7,089 nucleotides of DNA from an uncultured Clostridia bacterium (GTDB lineage: Bacteria > Bacillota > Clostridia > Oscillospirales > Ruminococcaceae): NCBI GenBank assembly GCA_947165805.1, contig CAMVBT010000129.1, forward strand, positions 1-7,089. Reading direction: 5' to 3'. Positions 1 through 6,131 of this stretch are shown here, piece by piece. Both the position numbers and the translations under genes were made by a program. How positions within the stretch are numbered: the first letter of the stretch is position 1; each line of letters opens with the position of its first letter. The notes below the pieces were generated by a model. The model had not been told where the DNA came from and ran no database searches. It saw nothing but the letters and a program-made list of their open reading frames with translations.

Positions 1-674
1 ACGGCTGCAATATGCAGTTCGGCGGCGACGACCAGTGGAGCAATATGCTCGGCGGCACCGAGCTTATCAGAAAGAAGCTCGGCAAGGACGCATACGCGAT
101 GACGATAACGCTCCTGCTCAATTCCGAAGGAAAGAAAATGGGCAAGACCGAGAAAGGCGCGGTATGGCTCGACGCGGACAAGACCCCGCCCTACGATTTC
201 TTCCAGTACTGGAGGAATGTAGCGGACGCGGACGTTATCAAGTGCATGAAGCTCCTCACGTTCGTGCCGATCGAAGAGATCGAGGATATGGAGCAGCACC
301 TTGAGGGCGCGGCATTCAACGCGGCAAAGGAGCGCCTCGCGTTTGAGCTGACAAAAATGGTGCACGGCGAGGACGAGGCGAACAAGGCTCTCGCGGCTGC
401 AAAGAGCGTATTCGGCGGCGGCGGAGTCTCCGACGATATGCCTACGACGGAAATTCCAGCGGACAAGCTCACCGACGGTAAGATCGGCATTCTCGACCTG
501 CTCACGCTCACGGGACTCGTACCCTCCAAGCGCGAGGGCAGAACCGTCATCGCCGGAGGCGGCCTGCTCGTCAACGACGTGAAGATCACCGACCCGAACG
601 AAATGATAGCCCTCGATGACTTCGTTATTATCAAGAAAGGCAAAAAAGTCTTCCATAAGGCAAAGAGAGCGTAA
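1..674 (+). CDS. tyrS: Tyrosyl-tRNA synthetase, C-terminal part (5' end outside window)
   Basis: Class I aminoacyl-tRNA synthetase that charges tRNA-Tyr with tyrosine in the cytoplasm. The reading frame is already open at base 3 and ends with TAA at 672-674, leaving about 223 codons, roughly the C-terminal half of a protein that is usually a little over 400 residues. Visible landmarks are the tyrosine/ATP-site segment GGDDQWSN (bases 21-44), the class I signature loop as KMGKT (135-149, the KMSKS-equivalent, followed by AVWLD), and a C-terminal S4-type RNA-binding domain from about base 471 to the stop (LTGLVPSKREGRTVI, then GGGLLVND). The N-terminal HIGH motif lies outside the window. The QFGGDDQWSN form fits the clostridial-type bacterial TyrRS. 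The frame is intact. The gene is followed by a repeat-rich spacer and a strong terminator, so it probably ends its transcript. Confidence 0.97.
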   Translation, partial: GCNMQFGGDDQWSNMLGGTELIRKKLGKDAYAMTITLLLNSEGKKMGKTEKGAVWLDADKTPPYDFFQYWRNVADADVIKCMKLLTFVPIEEIEDMEQHLEGAAFNAAKERLAFELTKMVHGEDEANKALAAAKSVFGGGGVSDDMPTTEIPADKLTDGKIGILDLLTLTGLVPSKREGRTVIAGGGLLVNDVKITDPNEMIALDDFVIIKKGKKVFHKAKRA

Positions 675-676
675 GA

Positions 677-747
677 GAACGGGAACAAGAACGGGGACAA
701 GTGGTCGCTTGCGCTCGAGAACGGGAACAAGTGGTCGCTCCGCTCGA
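677..747. repeat. Tandem direct repeat just after tyrS
   Basis: Two adjacent copies of a roughly 30-bp unit lie at 689-718 and 719-747. Each begins GAACGGG(A/G)ACAAGTGGTCGC and ends CGCTCGA, and they differ by a few substitutions and a one-base gap. A truncated third copy (GAACGGGAACAA) precedes them at 677-688. The array starts three bases after the tyrS stop. No start codon, RBS or conserved frame suggests coding. It is probably part of a dispersed non-coding repeat, which the single window cannot show. Confidence 0.8.
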
Positions 748-750
748 GTT

Positions 751-850
751 GCCTCCGGCGGCCAGCCCTTTTAAAAAAGGGCCGGCTCCTAAAACAAATC
801 GCTTCGCCTTGCAGCGGGGGTAGGTAGTACGCCTTTTCGGAGTAAAAGGC
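751..850. repeat. Inverted repeats in the tyrS-araD spacer
   Basis: Two hairpin-forming sequences lie between the direct repeats and the terminator. The first pairs 761-772 (GCCAGCCCTTTT) with 775-786 (AAAAGGGCCGGC), with one mismatch and an AA centre; in a real hairpin the inner A-T pairs would open to form the loop. The second pairs GCCTTTT (831-837) with AAAAGGC (844-850) around a 6-base loop. Neither is followed by a T-run, so neither is a canonical terminator. No gene is seen in 675-908. It looks like repetitive extragenic or decayed sequence. Confidence 0.6.
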
Positions 851-862
851 ACTGAAAGCATA

Positions 863-901
863 AAAAACTGCTCCTTTCGGTTATTGAAAGGAGCAGTTTT
901 T
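863..901. terminator. Bidirectional rho-independent terminator between tyrS and araD
   Basis: A perfect 16-bp inverted repeat: AAAAACTGCTCCTTTC at 863-878 pairs with GAAAGGAGCAGTTTTT at 886-901 around a 7-base loop. The stem ends in an A-run on one side and a T-run on the other, so it works as an intrinsic terminator read from either strand. It lies between two convergent genes, 188 bases after the tyrS stop and 7 bases beyond the araD stop, and can end both transcripts. Confidence 0.93.
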
Positions 902-908
902 ATGTATA

Positions 909-2615
909 TCAGAATGTAAAATCAAGCGGTTCGTCCGCAGGTGCGGGCTCCGGTTCCGGTGTGGGCTCCGGTGCGGGCTCCGGTATGGGTTCGGGCTTGG
1001 GCTCCGGTATGGGCTCGGGCTTCGGTTCCGGTATGGGCTCCGGTATGGGTTCGGGTGTGGGCTCCGGCTTGGGCTCGGGAATGGCGGTGTCAGCCGCCTT
1101 GTCGTCCTTTTTGCCCCTGAACGGGAACTTCAGACCGCCCTTTTCCGGCTTGGAGTCGGCTTTCGGCTCCGGCTTGGGCTCGGGCTTCGGCTTGTCGGAC
1201 TCCGGCAGCGGCTTGGAATAGGATATCGGGTCGTCGGCTATCGTGAAGCCGAACTGCGATTCAAACTTCTGCTCCTTTACCGGAGTAAGCTCCAGACCGC
1301 CCTTCTCGGGCTTGAACTCGGGTTTCGGCGGCGAATAGATCGCCGGGGTCTCCGGTTCGGTGTATATCTCGTGATCGTAATTGCGCTTGCTCTTTATGGG
1401 TTTGAGGTCAAATTCCATTTCATCGCTGTTGAACTCGGGCTTCGGCGGTGAATACGGAATGGCTCTGCCGGACTCCTTGTAGTCCTTGTTGCGGTCCTCC
1501 GCGTTGGAAGCCTCAACGGGCTTGAAGTCAAGGCCGCCTTCCTCATGCTTAAGCTCTGCCTTAGGCGGAACATAGGGCTTCGCGGATTCCTTGCCGGTAT
1601 AGGTCTCTTCCGGTATTCCGGATTTTGCCGAGGCTATCATGGTCAGGGATATCTCGGGGTCCTCCGCGATCAGCGGCTCGCCGGCGCGTTCGGGCCCTGA
1701 CTGCAAGAGCGCGATCTGAACGTTCTCGCCGACCACGTTCTCCGGTATCTTGAAGACGTCCTCTTCCTTCTTGGGTATCTTGTTTATTACGGGACGCTCG
1801 ACCTCTGCTATCTGGTCGATGTTTTTCAGAGCCACCGTATGCTTGCTGGGCTCTATCTGTATATCCGCGCCTTCCTCGGCTTTAGGGTCTGCGGGCTTTA
1901 TGATATCCGTAACGAGTCCGTAGGTCTGACCGTAGTACGCGTTCTCGCCGTGCTTGCGCAGATAGTGCTTGTTGAGCAGCGGCTCGCTTATGCGTGTGAG
2001 ACCGAACTGGAACTGCGCGTTGTACACTGCCATGTGTGCGATCTCTTCGAGGACGACTGCGTTTTCGACAGCGGCTTCGGGAGTCTTGCCCCATACGAAG
2101 GGTCCGTGCTGCGCGACAAGGCACGCCTGCATCTCCATGCAGCCGAGTCTGCGTCTCTGGAACGTATCGGTAATGGCTATGCCGGTATTTCTCTCATAAT
2201 CGTCGACTATCTGTTCCTCGGTCATCTGCATCGTGCAGGGGATATCACCGAAGAAGTAGTCCGCGTGAGTGGTGCCGTATGCCACGATATCGAGGCCTGC
2301 CTGAGCCCATATCGTAGCGTAGCGTGAGTGTGTATGTACGACAGCGCCTATCTCGTCGAATGCCTGATACAGCACGAGATGTGTCTGTGTATCGGACGAC
2401 GGGTTGAGGTCACCCTCGACCACCTTGCCGTCCATATTGACGACCACCATTTTATCCGGTGTCAGATCGTCGTATGAAACGCCCGACGGCTTTATGACCA
2501 TCAGACCTTTTTCTCTGTCTATCGCGGAAACATTGCCCCATGTGAGTATGACAAGCCCGCTGTCGCGGAGCTGTTTATTTGCTTTGCAGACGCGCTCTTT
2601 AAGTTCTTCTAACAT
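909..2615 (-). CDS. araD: L-ribulose-5-phosphate 4-epimerase with a 338-residue repetitive Pro/Glu/Lys-rich C-terminal tail
   Basis: Residues 1-230 are a complete AraD, which interconverts L-ribulose-5-phosphate and D-xylulose-5-phosphate in L-arabinose catabolism. They align without gaps, offset by one, to E. coli AraD as I recall it, down to the shared end YYGQ. The metal ligands are present (D75 in SSDTQTH, H94 and H96 in HTHSR, H170 in QHGPF), as are the catalytic D119 (THADY) and Y228. E. coli AraD stops at this point; here the frame continues another 338 residues. The tail has a linker (231-347), four imperfect 39-40-residue repeats each starting Y(V/S)xPxxE (from residue 348), and an (xPEP)n segment (512-563). 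No transmembrane segment is seen, so it is probably cytoplasmic. The ATG at 2615 is chosen because AGGAGG lies six bases upstream and E. coli AraD starts equivalently; an upstream GTG at 2633 would place that RBS inside the gene. Tail function is unknown. Confidence 0.93.
   Translation of the reverse strand: MLEELKERVCKANKQLRDSGLVILTWGNVSAIDREKGLMVIKPSGVSYDDLTPDKMVVVNMDGKVVEGDLNPSSDTQTHLVLYQAFDEIGAVVHTHSRYATIWAQAGLDIVAYGTTHADYFFGDIPCTMQMTEEQIVDDYERNTGIAITDTFQRRRLGCMEMQACLVAQHGPFVWGKTPEAAVENAVVLEEIAHMAVYNAQFQFGLTRISEPLLNKHYLRKHGENAYYGQTYGLVTDIIKPADPKAEEGADIQIEPSKHTVALKNIDQIAEVERPVINKIPKKEEDVFKIPENVVGENVQIALLQSGPERAGEPLIAEDPEISLTMIASAKSGIPEETYTGKESAKPYVPPKAELKHEEGGLDFKPVEASNAEDRNKDYKESGRAIPYSPPKPEFNSDEMEFDLKPIKSKRNYDHEIYTEPETPAIYSPPKPEFKPEKGGLELTPVKEQKFESQFGFTIADDPISYSKPLPESDKPKPEPKPEPKADSKPEKGGLKFPFRGKKDDKAADTAIPEPKPEPTPEPIPEPIPEPKPEPIPEPKPEPIPEPAPEPTPEPEPAPADEPLDFTF
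927..1082 (-). repeat. 12-bp minisatellite encoding (xPEP)n in the araD tail
   Basis: Read on the minus strand, residues 512-563 of the AraD fusion are eleven consecutive xPEP tetrapeptides, with x being I, K, T or A, followed by a degenerate end (EPAPADEP). On the plus strand this is a 12-base period built from GGCTCCGGTATG-like and GGCTCGGGCTTG-like units. Every unit is a whole number of codons, so gain or loss of units keeps the frame. A shorter related stretch (KPEPKPEP) is encoded at about 1155-1193. Confidence 0.9.
1116..1574 (-). repeat. Four imperfect 39-40-residue protein repeats in the araD tail
   Basis: Units start at residues 348, 388, 427 and 466 (YVPPK, YSPPK, YSPPK, YSKPL), giving spacings of 40, 39 and 39 residues. 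Ten residues into each of the first three units comes an acidic/basic cluster and a hydrophobic core: [30 protein letters not shown]. In the fourth unit the core (EKGGLKFPF) is displaced about 15 residues by an inserted KPEP stretch. The repeats have diverged in DNA while the motif is kept, which suggests selection at the protein level. Confidence 0.8.
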
Positions 2616-2621
2616 TTCGTT

Positions 2622-2627
2622 CCTCCT
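2622..2627 (-). promoter_or_regulatory. araD ribosome binding site (decides the start)
   Basis: On the minus strand AGGAGG is followed by six bases (AACGAA) and then ATG at 2615-2613. This is ideal spacing. It rules against the in-frame GTG at 2633, which would place this Shine-Dalgarno inside the coding region and add MRRRNE before the conserved AraD start. Confidence 0.9.
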
Positions 2628-2641
2628 GCGCACGGATTATA

Positions 2642-2651
2642 TGTGTACACA
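2642..2651. promoter_or_regulatory. Perfect 10-bp palindrome at the predicted araD transcription start
   Basis: TGTGTACACA is a perfect palindrome lying a few bases downstream of the -10 box, over the expected start of transcription. The position suits a repressor site. It does not match the B. subtilis AraR box as I recall it (a TTGTACGTACAA-type core), although both contain GTAC. It could also be chance. Confidence 0.3.
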
Positions 2652-2656
2652 GTACT

Positions 2657-2685
2657 ATTATACACCTAATGAGCGCTTATTGCAA
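2657..2685 (-). promoter_or_regulatory. Sigma-A promoter of araD
   Basis: On the minus strand TTGCAA (2685-2680) is separated by exactly 17 bases from a perfect TATAAT (2662-2657). Transcription would start near 2650, giving a leader of about 35 bases with the AGGAGG site in it. araD can therefore be expressed independently of the two genes upstream of it. Confidence 0.85.
2668..2681. promoter_or_regulatory. Possible LacI-family-type operator in the araD promoter spacer
   Basis: AATGAGCGCTTATT is a 14-base near-palindrome (one mismatched pair) centred on AGCGCT. It fills most of the gap between the -35 and -10 boxes, a classic position for repression. The central CG flanked by A/T-rich arms resembles sites of LacI-family sugar repressors, including CcpA cre sites. 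The assignment is by resemblance only. Confidence 0.4.
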
Positions 2686-2735
2686 TATCATTTTGAATTT
2701 TCTATAAATAATTGTAAAACAGTGAGTTTCTTTTG

Positions 2736-2762
2736 GTGATTTTACCGAATATCGGGTATCAC
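2736..2762 (-). other. Imperfect hairpin at the 3' end of the alkyltransferase-like gene
   Basis: On the minus strand GTGA...TCAC arms enclose a CCGA-TAT-TCGG mini-stem with bulges, directly at the stop codon. No T-run follows, so it is at best a weak terminator or an mRNA 3' structure. Readthrough into araD seems possible. The rest of 2634-2761 holds only the araD promoter elements. Confidence 0.25.
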
Positions 2763-3067
2763 TATGTTACCGCGATAAAGTATTCTTTCTTCACCCGACC
2801 GTTCGCGTCAAATCCGACGCCGTCGGCGAGCAGCATTTCGCGCTGTTTGTTGCCGCCGCCGAACGCGAACGCCTCCGAGACCTCGCCGAAGCGGTTAACG
2901 ACACGATAGCAGGGGATATGCTCCGGGTCGGGGTTGACATGCAGTGCGTAGCCCACGACCCGGGAAAGCCGCGGATTTCCGACAAGCCGCGCTATCTGTC
3001 CGTAGGACGCGACCCTGCCGCGCGGTATCGTGCGCACCACGGCGTATATTGCTTCAAATGTGTTCAT
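2762..3067 (-). CDS. MGMT-family / alkyltransferase-like DNA-binding protein (PCYRV variant)
   Basis: A 101-residue protein consisting only of the DNA-binding/active-site domain of the O6-alkylguanine-DNA alkyltransferase family, as in short bacterial MGMT-family and ATL proteins. Visible features are SYGQIA (residues 21-26, with Y22 at the helix-turn-helix tyrosine), the arginine-finger region SRVVG (R36), and the active-site loop IPCYRVVNRFGE (51-62) with acceptor-type C53. The usual PCHRV histidine is Tyr54, and the position of the usual Glu of the Cys-His-Glu triad appears to be Asp82 (LLADGV). It may transfer alkyl groups with altered efficiency, or only bind lesions and recruit nucleotide excision repair as ATL proteins do; the sequence cannot decide. 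The ATG overlaps the stop of the upstream HD-GYP gene by one base (TGATG) and has only a distant, weak GGAG, so translational coupling is likely. Confidence 0.88.
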   Translation of the reverse strand: MNTFEAIYAVVRTIPRGRVASYGQIARLVGNPRLSRVVGYALHVNPDPEHIPCYRVVNRFGEVSEAFAFGGGNKQREMLLADGVGFDANGRVKKEYFIAVT

Positions 3068-6000
3068 CAGAGCTCACGTTCTCCGATTTTTCCTTCATCG
3101 ACAAGCTCGACGAGCTTTGCGACGACCTCGCCGTTGAGCTGTGTTCCGGAGACGCGTTTCAGCTCGTTTAGAACGTCATGTATGTTCATCTGTCTGCGGT
3201 AGGCGCGGGTCGAGTACATGGCGTCGAAGGTATCCGCCACCGCGATTATCTGCGCCTCCATGGGTATCTGGTCGCCCTTTAGCCCCTGCGGATAGCCGCG
3301 GCCGTCGGGGCGTTCATGGTGATACCACGCGCCCTGAGCTATCTCGGGAGCTATGGTTATGCCCTTGAGGACGTCGTGGCCCGCGGTGGTGTGGGACTTG
3401 AGTATGGCGTATTCCTCGTCTGTCGGTTTGCCGTTCTTGTTGAGTATGTTGTCCGGTATGCTTATCTTGCCTATATCGTGGAGCATTCCCATATTGTAGA
3501 TATCGTGGCTCTTCTTTTCGGACATACCGAGCTTGAGGGCGAGAAGCTGCGAATACTCCGCAACGCGGCGGGAGTGACCGTTCGTGTACTCGTCCTTCAT
3601 ATCGACGCACTTCGCGAATACGTCGATCATCTCGTCGATGAGGAGCTGCTTCTTTTCCTGCTCTTTCAGTATGGCCTTCTCGCGCTTCTTGAAGACGAAC
3701 TCGAATACCAGGAATACGGCTATGCCGACAGTAACCGCGATAAGCACCTTGAACCAGAGCTGCTCATAATATGCCGGCTCCTTGGAGATGATAAGAGAAA
3801 CGGTCTTGTCCACAATGCCGGTCTGCGTGTTCAGAACGGCAAGCTCGAAGCGGTAAGTCCCGCCGTAAAGGTTCGTGTAGGTCACGGGCTGGAGGGTCTT
3901 GCGGGTGACATTTGTGGGTTTTGTATCGAAGCCGTAGAGCCTGTACTCCATTCTCGGATTGTGCAGAGCATAGGTCAGGCCGTAGCCGTATATCGTTATC
4001 CTCTTGTTCGAGGGAGGCAGGGTCACCTTGTTCCTGCCGCGCAGATAAATGAGCTGCGGAGCGCCGCTGTCTTCATTTTCGACCTCTATGAAGGGTATAG
4101 TGAGGAATATGTTGTCGTTTTCACGGCTCATTTCGTTGACGTTTATAAGGCTTACTCCCGATGCTCCGGAAATGTAGAGGTCGCCGCTGTCGGTCAGGCA
4201 GCTGCGGGAGTTGGCGGTCGATACCGAGGGCAGGCCGCTGTCGGTGCCGAGGAACAGGTATTCAAGATTGTTCGTTTCAGCCATAAGGTCCGCGGTGCGG
4301 ACGATATAAACGCCGTTGGAGCTGAGCACCCACGCGTTGCCCGCTCTGTCGAATATTATGTCGAAGTTGTTGGAGTACGGGAAGCCCTTTACATTGTGTA
4401 TAACGCCGTCTGTCATATAGGCTATGGAGTTGCTGGTGACTATCCAGTACGCCCCCGAGAGCTCGTCCTTCTTAATGCGGAGTATGACTTCGGACAGCAG
4501 GCCGTCCGATTTGCTCAGGCGTGTGACGCTGTTGTTCTTCACGATGTATATGCCGTTGCCGTCGCTGCCGAGGTACAGCTCGCCGTTATCGCCTCCGCAG
4601 ATGCAGAGTATGTCGCGGTCGGAAAGGCCGTTCTCCGCGGAAACGTTGCCGAGCACCTTGCCGTCCTTGACAAAGTACACGCCCGCGGAGGTCGAGACTG
4701 CCATACTGCCGTCCGCAAGTTCCTCCGAAACGCGCACCTTGTCGGTCGAGAAGCCGTTTCCCGTGCCGAATACCGTGATGCTGCCGTCTGTATCCAGACA
4801 GTAGAGCCCCGCGTAGGTCGAGAGCCACATCCTGCCCGCCGAATCCTCCTTTATGCAGCGTATGCGCTTGCCGGCAAGTCTTTCGGATATCTCCGACGAT
4901 ACGGGGCTGTAATCCGGCAGAGAGAGGGTATAAAGCCCCTCGTCGGTGCCTATGTAAAGTTCGTTCCCGTGTACGCAGGTCGAGTTGACGACGGTCTCCC
5001 CGAGTCCGGCGGCGAAGTTTATGTCGATGAAATTGTTCTCGCATATCTTCATTATGCCCTGACGCGAGGACGCAAACCAAAGGTTGCCCTCGGTGTCGGC
5101 GATCATCTCGTCGATGCTGTTCGTCATGGGGATATCGTTAATCTGCGTGAACCTGCCGTCTTCGCCGACATAGCCTATGCCGTTGTCGGCGCAGACCCAG
5201 AGCTGACCGTTGAGGTCGGTTATCTTGTTGATGCTGACGAGCGGGGACACATCGAGCTCGCTGCGGTCGTTCATGCCCTCGCGCATATTCGTGCGTATGA
5301 CCGTGCTGCCCACGGTGCCGAGATAGACGGTGCCGTCACCGGAGGCCGCCGGGCAGATACATCTCACGCTCTCCATGCCCAGATGACTGCCGCTGTACAT
5401 CGCGGTTATCTTCAGGTTCTCGAGCGTGAAGAAAAGGTCGTCCTTTGTAAGTCCGTAAATGATGCCGTTCGTATCGGTGCGCAGCGACGTTATGTTCTTG
5501 GTGACTATCTGCGGGTCGTCGAGTACGGTAAGAGAGTCGTCCGGAGCTATGACCGCGAGGCCGAGGTTAGTGGCGACTATGATGTTGCCGGAGGAATCCT
5601 CGGCGATGCTGCGCACGGAGGAGGTCTTCATACCGTTTGCCTGATCGTAGAAAGTAAAGACGCCGTTCTCCATTACCACAACGCCGCTGTCGTTGGTGCC
5701 TGCCCACAGGCGTCCGCGCGAGTCCTCGAAAAGGCTCACGACGCTGGAAAGCCCCTCGACGCCGAATCTGTAGAAGCTGATGCCGTCGTATCTTATCAGG
5801 CCGCTGTAGCTGCCGACCCATATAAAGCCGTCCGAGGTCTGGAGCACGGTGTTCGCCTCCGAGGTCGGCAGGCCGCTGGAGCTGTTGTACAGTATCGAGC
5901 AGTATTTTGCGCCTTTTGCGCCGCCCTCCGTGAGGCCTTCCGCCACGTCGGAATGTATGCTTTCCGCGGGTACGGAGCTGTCCGCCGGAGTTTCCGCGTA

Positions 6001-6072
6001 AGCTGTCAGAGAAAACGCGGCGGTCATCAGAGCCGCGGCTATCGAAACAAGTCTGTGTTTAAATCTTTTCAT
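3067..6072 (-). CDS. Membrane sensor: signal peptide, double beta-propeller (Reg_prop), Y_Y_Y domain, TM helix, cytoplasmic HD-GYP c-di-GMP phosphodiesterase
   Basis: A 1001-residue sensor expected to hydrolyse c-di-GMP in response to an extracellular signal. Residues 1-26 are a signal peptide ending AYA before E27. Residues about 60-645 hold roughly 14 propeller repeats of the DxxGxLWxGTxxGLxxxxxG type (e.g. 79-97, 117-137, 326-343, 410-427, 495-513, 575-593), enough for two seven-bladed propellers. A Y_Y_Y-like domain follows (about 690-765, with NPRMEYRLYGFD). A single transmembrane helix spans about 773-794, then a charged linker and the HD-GYP domain (about 810-995). The HD-GYP signatures are intact: YTNGHSRRV (H833), HDIGK (H865, D866), H894, HHERPDGRGYP (918-928) and VADTFDAM (D947). 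No kinase, receiver or GGDEF domain is present. The ATG at 6072 follows GGAGG by seven bases and a strong promoter. The gene overlaps the alkyltransferase-like gene by one base. The ligand is unknown; this propeller type often serves carbohydrate sensing. Confidence 0.94.
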   Translation of the reverse strand: MKRFKHRLVSIAAALMTAAFSLTAYAETPADSSVPAESIHSDVAEGLTEGGAKGAKYCSILYNSSSGLPTSEANTVLQTSDGFIWVGSYSGLIRYDGISFYRFGVEGLSSVVSLFEDSRGRLWAGTNDSGVVVMENGVFTFYDQANGMKTSSVRSIAEDSSGNIIVATNLGLAVIAPDDSLTVLDDPQIVTKNITSLRTDTNGIIYGLTKDDLFFTLENLKITAMYSGSHLGMESVRCICPAASGDGTVYLGTVGSTVIRTNMREGMNDRSELDVSPLVSINKITDLNGQLWVCADNGIGYVGEDGRFTQINDIPMTNSIDEMIADTEGNLWFASSRQGIMKICENNFIDINFAAGLGETVVNSTCVHGNELYIGTDEGLYTLSLPDYSPVSSEISERLAGKRIRCIKEDSAGRMWLSTYAGLYCLDTDGSITVFGTGNGFSTDKVRVSEELADGSMAVSTSAGVYFVKDGKVLGNVSAENGLSDRDILCICGGDNGELYLGSDGNGIYIVKNNSVTRLSKSDGLLSEVILRIKKDELSGAYWIVTSNSIAYMTDGVIHNVKGFPYSNNFDIIFDRAGNAWVLSSNGVYIVRTADLMAETNNLEYLFLGTDSGLPSVSTANSRSCLTDSGDLYISGASGVSLINVNEMSRENDNIFLTIPFIEVENEDSGAPQLIYLRGRNKVTLPPSNKRITIYGYGLTYALHNPRMEYRLYGFDTKPTNVTRKTLQPVTYTNLYGGTYRFELAVLNTQTGIVDKTVSLIISKEPAYYEQLWFKVLIAVTVGIAVFLVFEFVFKKREKAILKEQEKKQLLIDEMIDVFAKCVDMKDEYTNGHSRRVAEYSQLLALKLGMSEKKSHDIYNMGMLHDIGKISIPDNILNKNGKPTDEEYAILKSHTTAGHDVLKGITIAPEIAQGAWYHHERPDGRGYPQGLKGDQIPMEAQIIAVADTFDAMYSTRAYRRQMNIHDVLNELKRVSGTQLNGEVVAKLVELVDEGKIGEREL

Positions 6073-6079
6073 AAGGTGT

Positions 6080-6084
6080 CCTCC
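6080..6084 (-). promoter_or_regulatory. Ribosome binding site of the HD-GYP sensor gene
   Basis: On the minus strand GGAGG, inside AGGGAGGA (6079-6086), is followed by seven bases and then ATG at 6072. This supports the start that gives a complete signal peptide. Confidence 0.85.
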
Positions 6085-6096
6085 CTTAACCTTTCT

Positions 6097-6125
6097 ATTA
6101 TATCACCTTTCAGCGCGTTAGTCAA
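6097..6125 (-). promoter_or_regulatory. Sigma-A promoter of the HD-GYP sensor / alkyltransferase-like operon
   Basis: On the minus strand TTGACT (6125-6120), a 17-base spacer and a perfect TATAAT (6102-6097), with TGA directly before it giving an extended -10 (TGnTATAAT). Transcription would start near 6090, only about 18 bases before the ATG, so the leader holds little more than the RBS. Confidence 0.9.
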
Positions 6126-6131
6126 TATAAT

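Noticed and set aside
191..730. Minus-strand Ser/Pro-rich frame opposite tyrS
   Set aside because: Antisense shadow of the conserved TyrRS C-terminus, with no initiation signals.
675..908. CRISPR array or tRNA gene in the spacer after tyrS
   Set aside because: The repeats are adjacent without spacers and differ from each other, and no cloverleaf can be drawn. Only repeats and a terminator are supported.
961..1221. Plus-strand Gly/Ser/Met-rich frame (GSGMGSG repeats)
   Set aside because: Antisense reading of the xPEP minisatellite; the periodicity keeps it free of stops. No RBS or promoter.
2616..2633. Upstream in-frame GTG start for araD
   Set aside because: Using it would bury the AGGAGG ribosome binding site inside the gene and add six residues absent from E. 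coli AraD.
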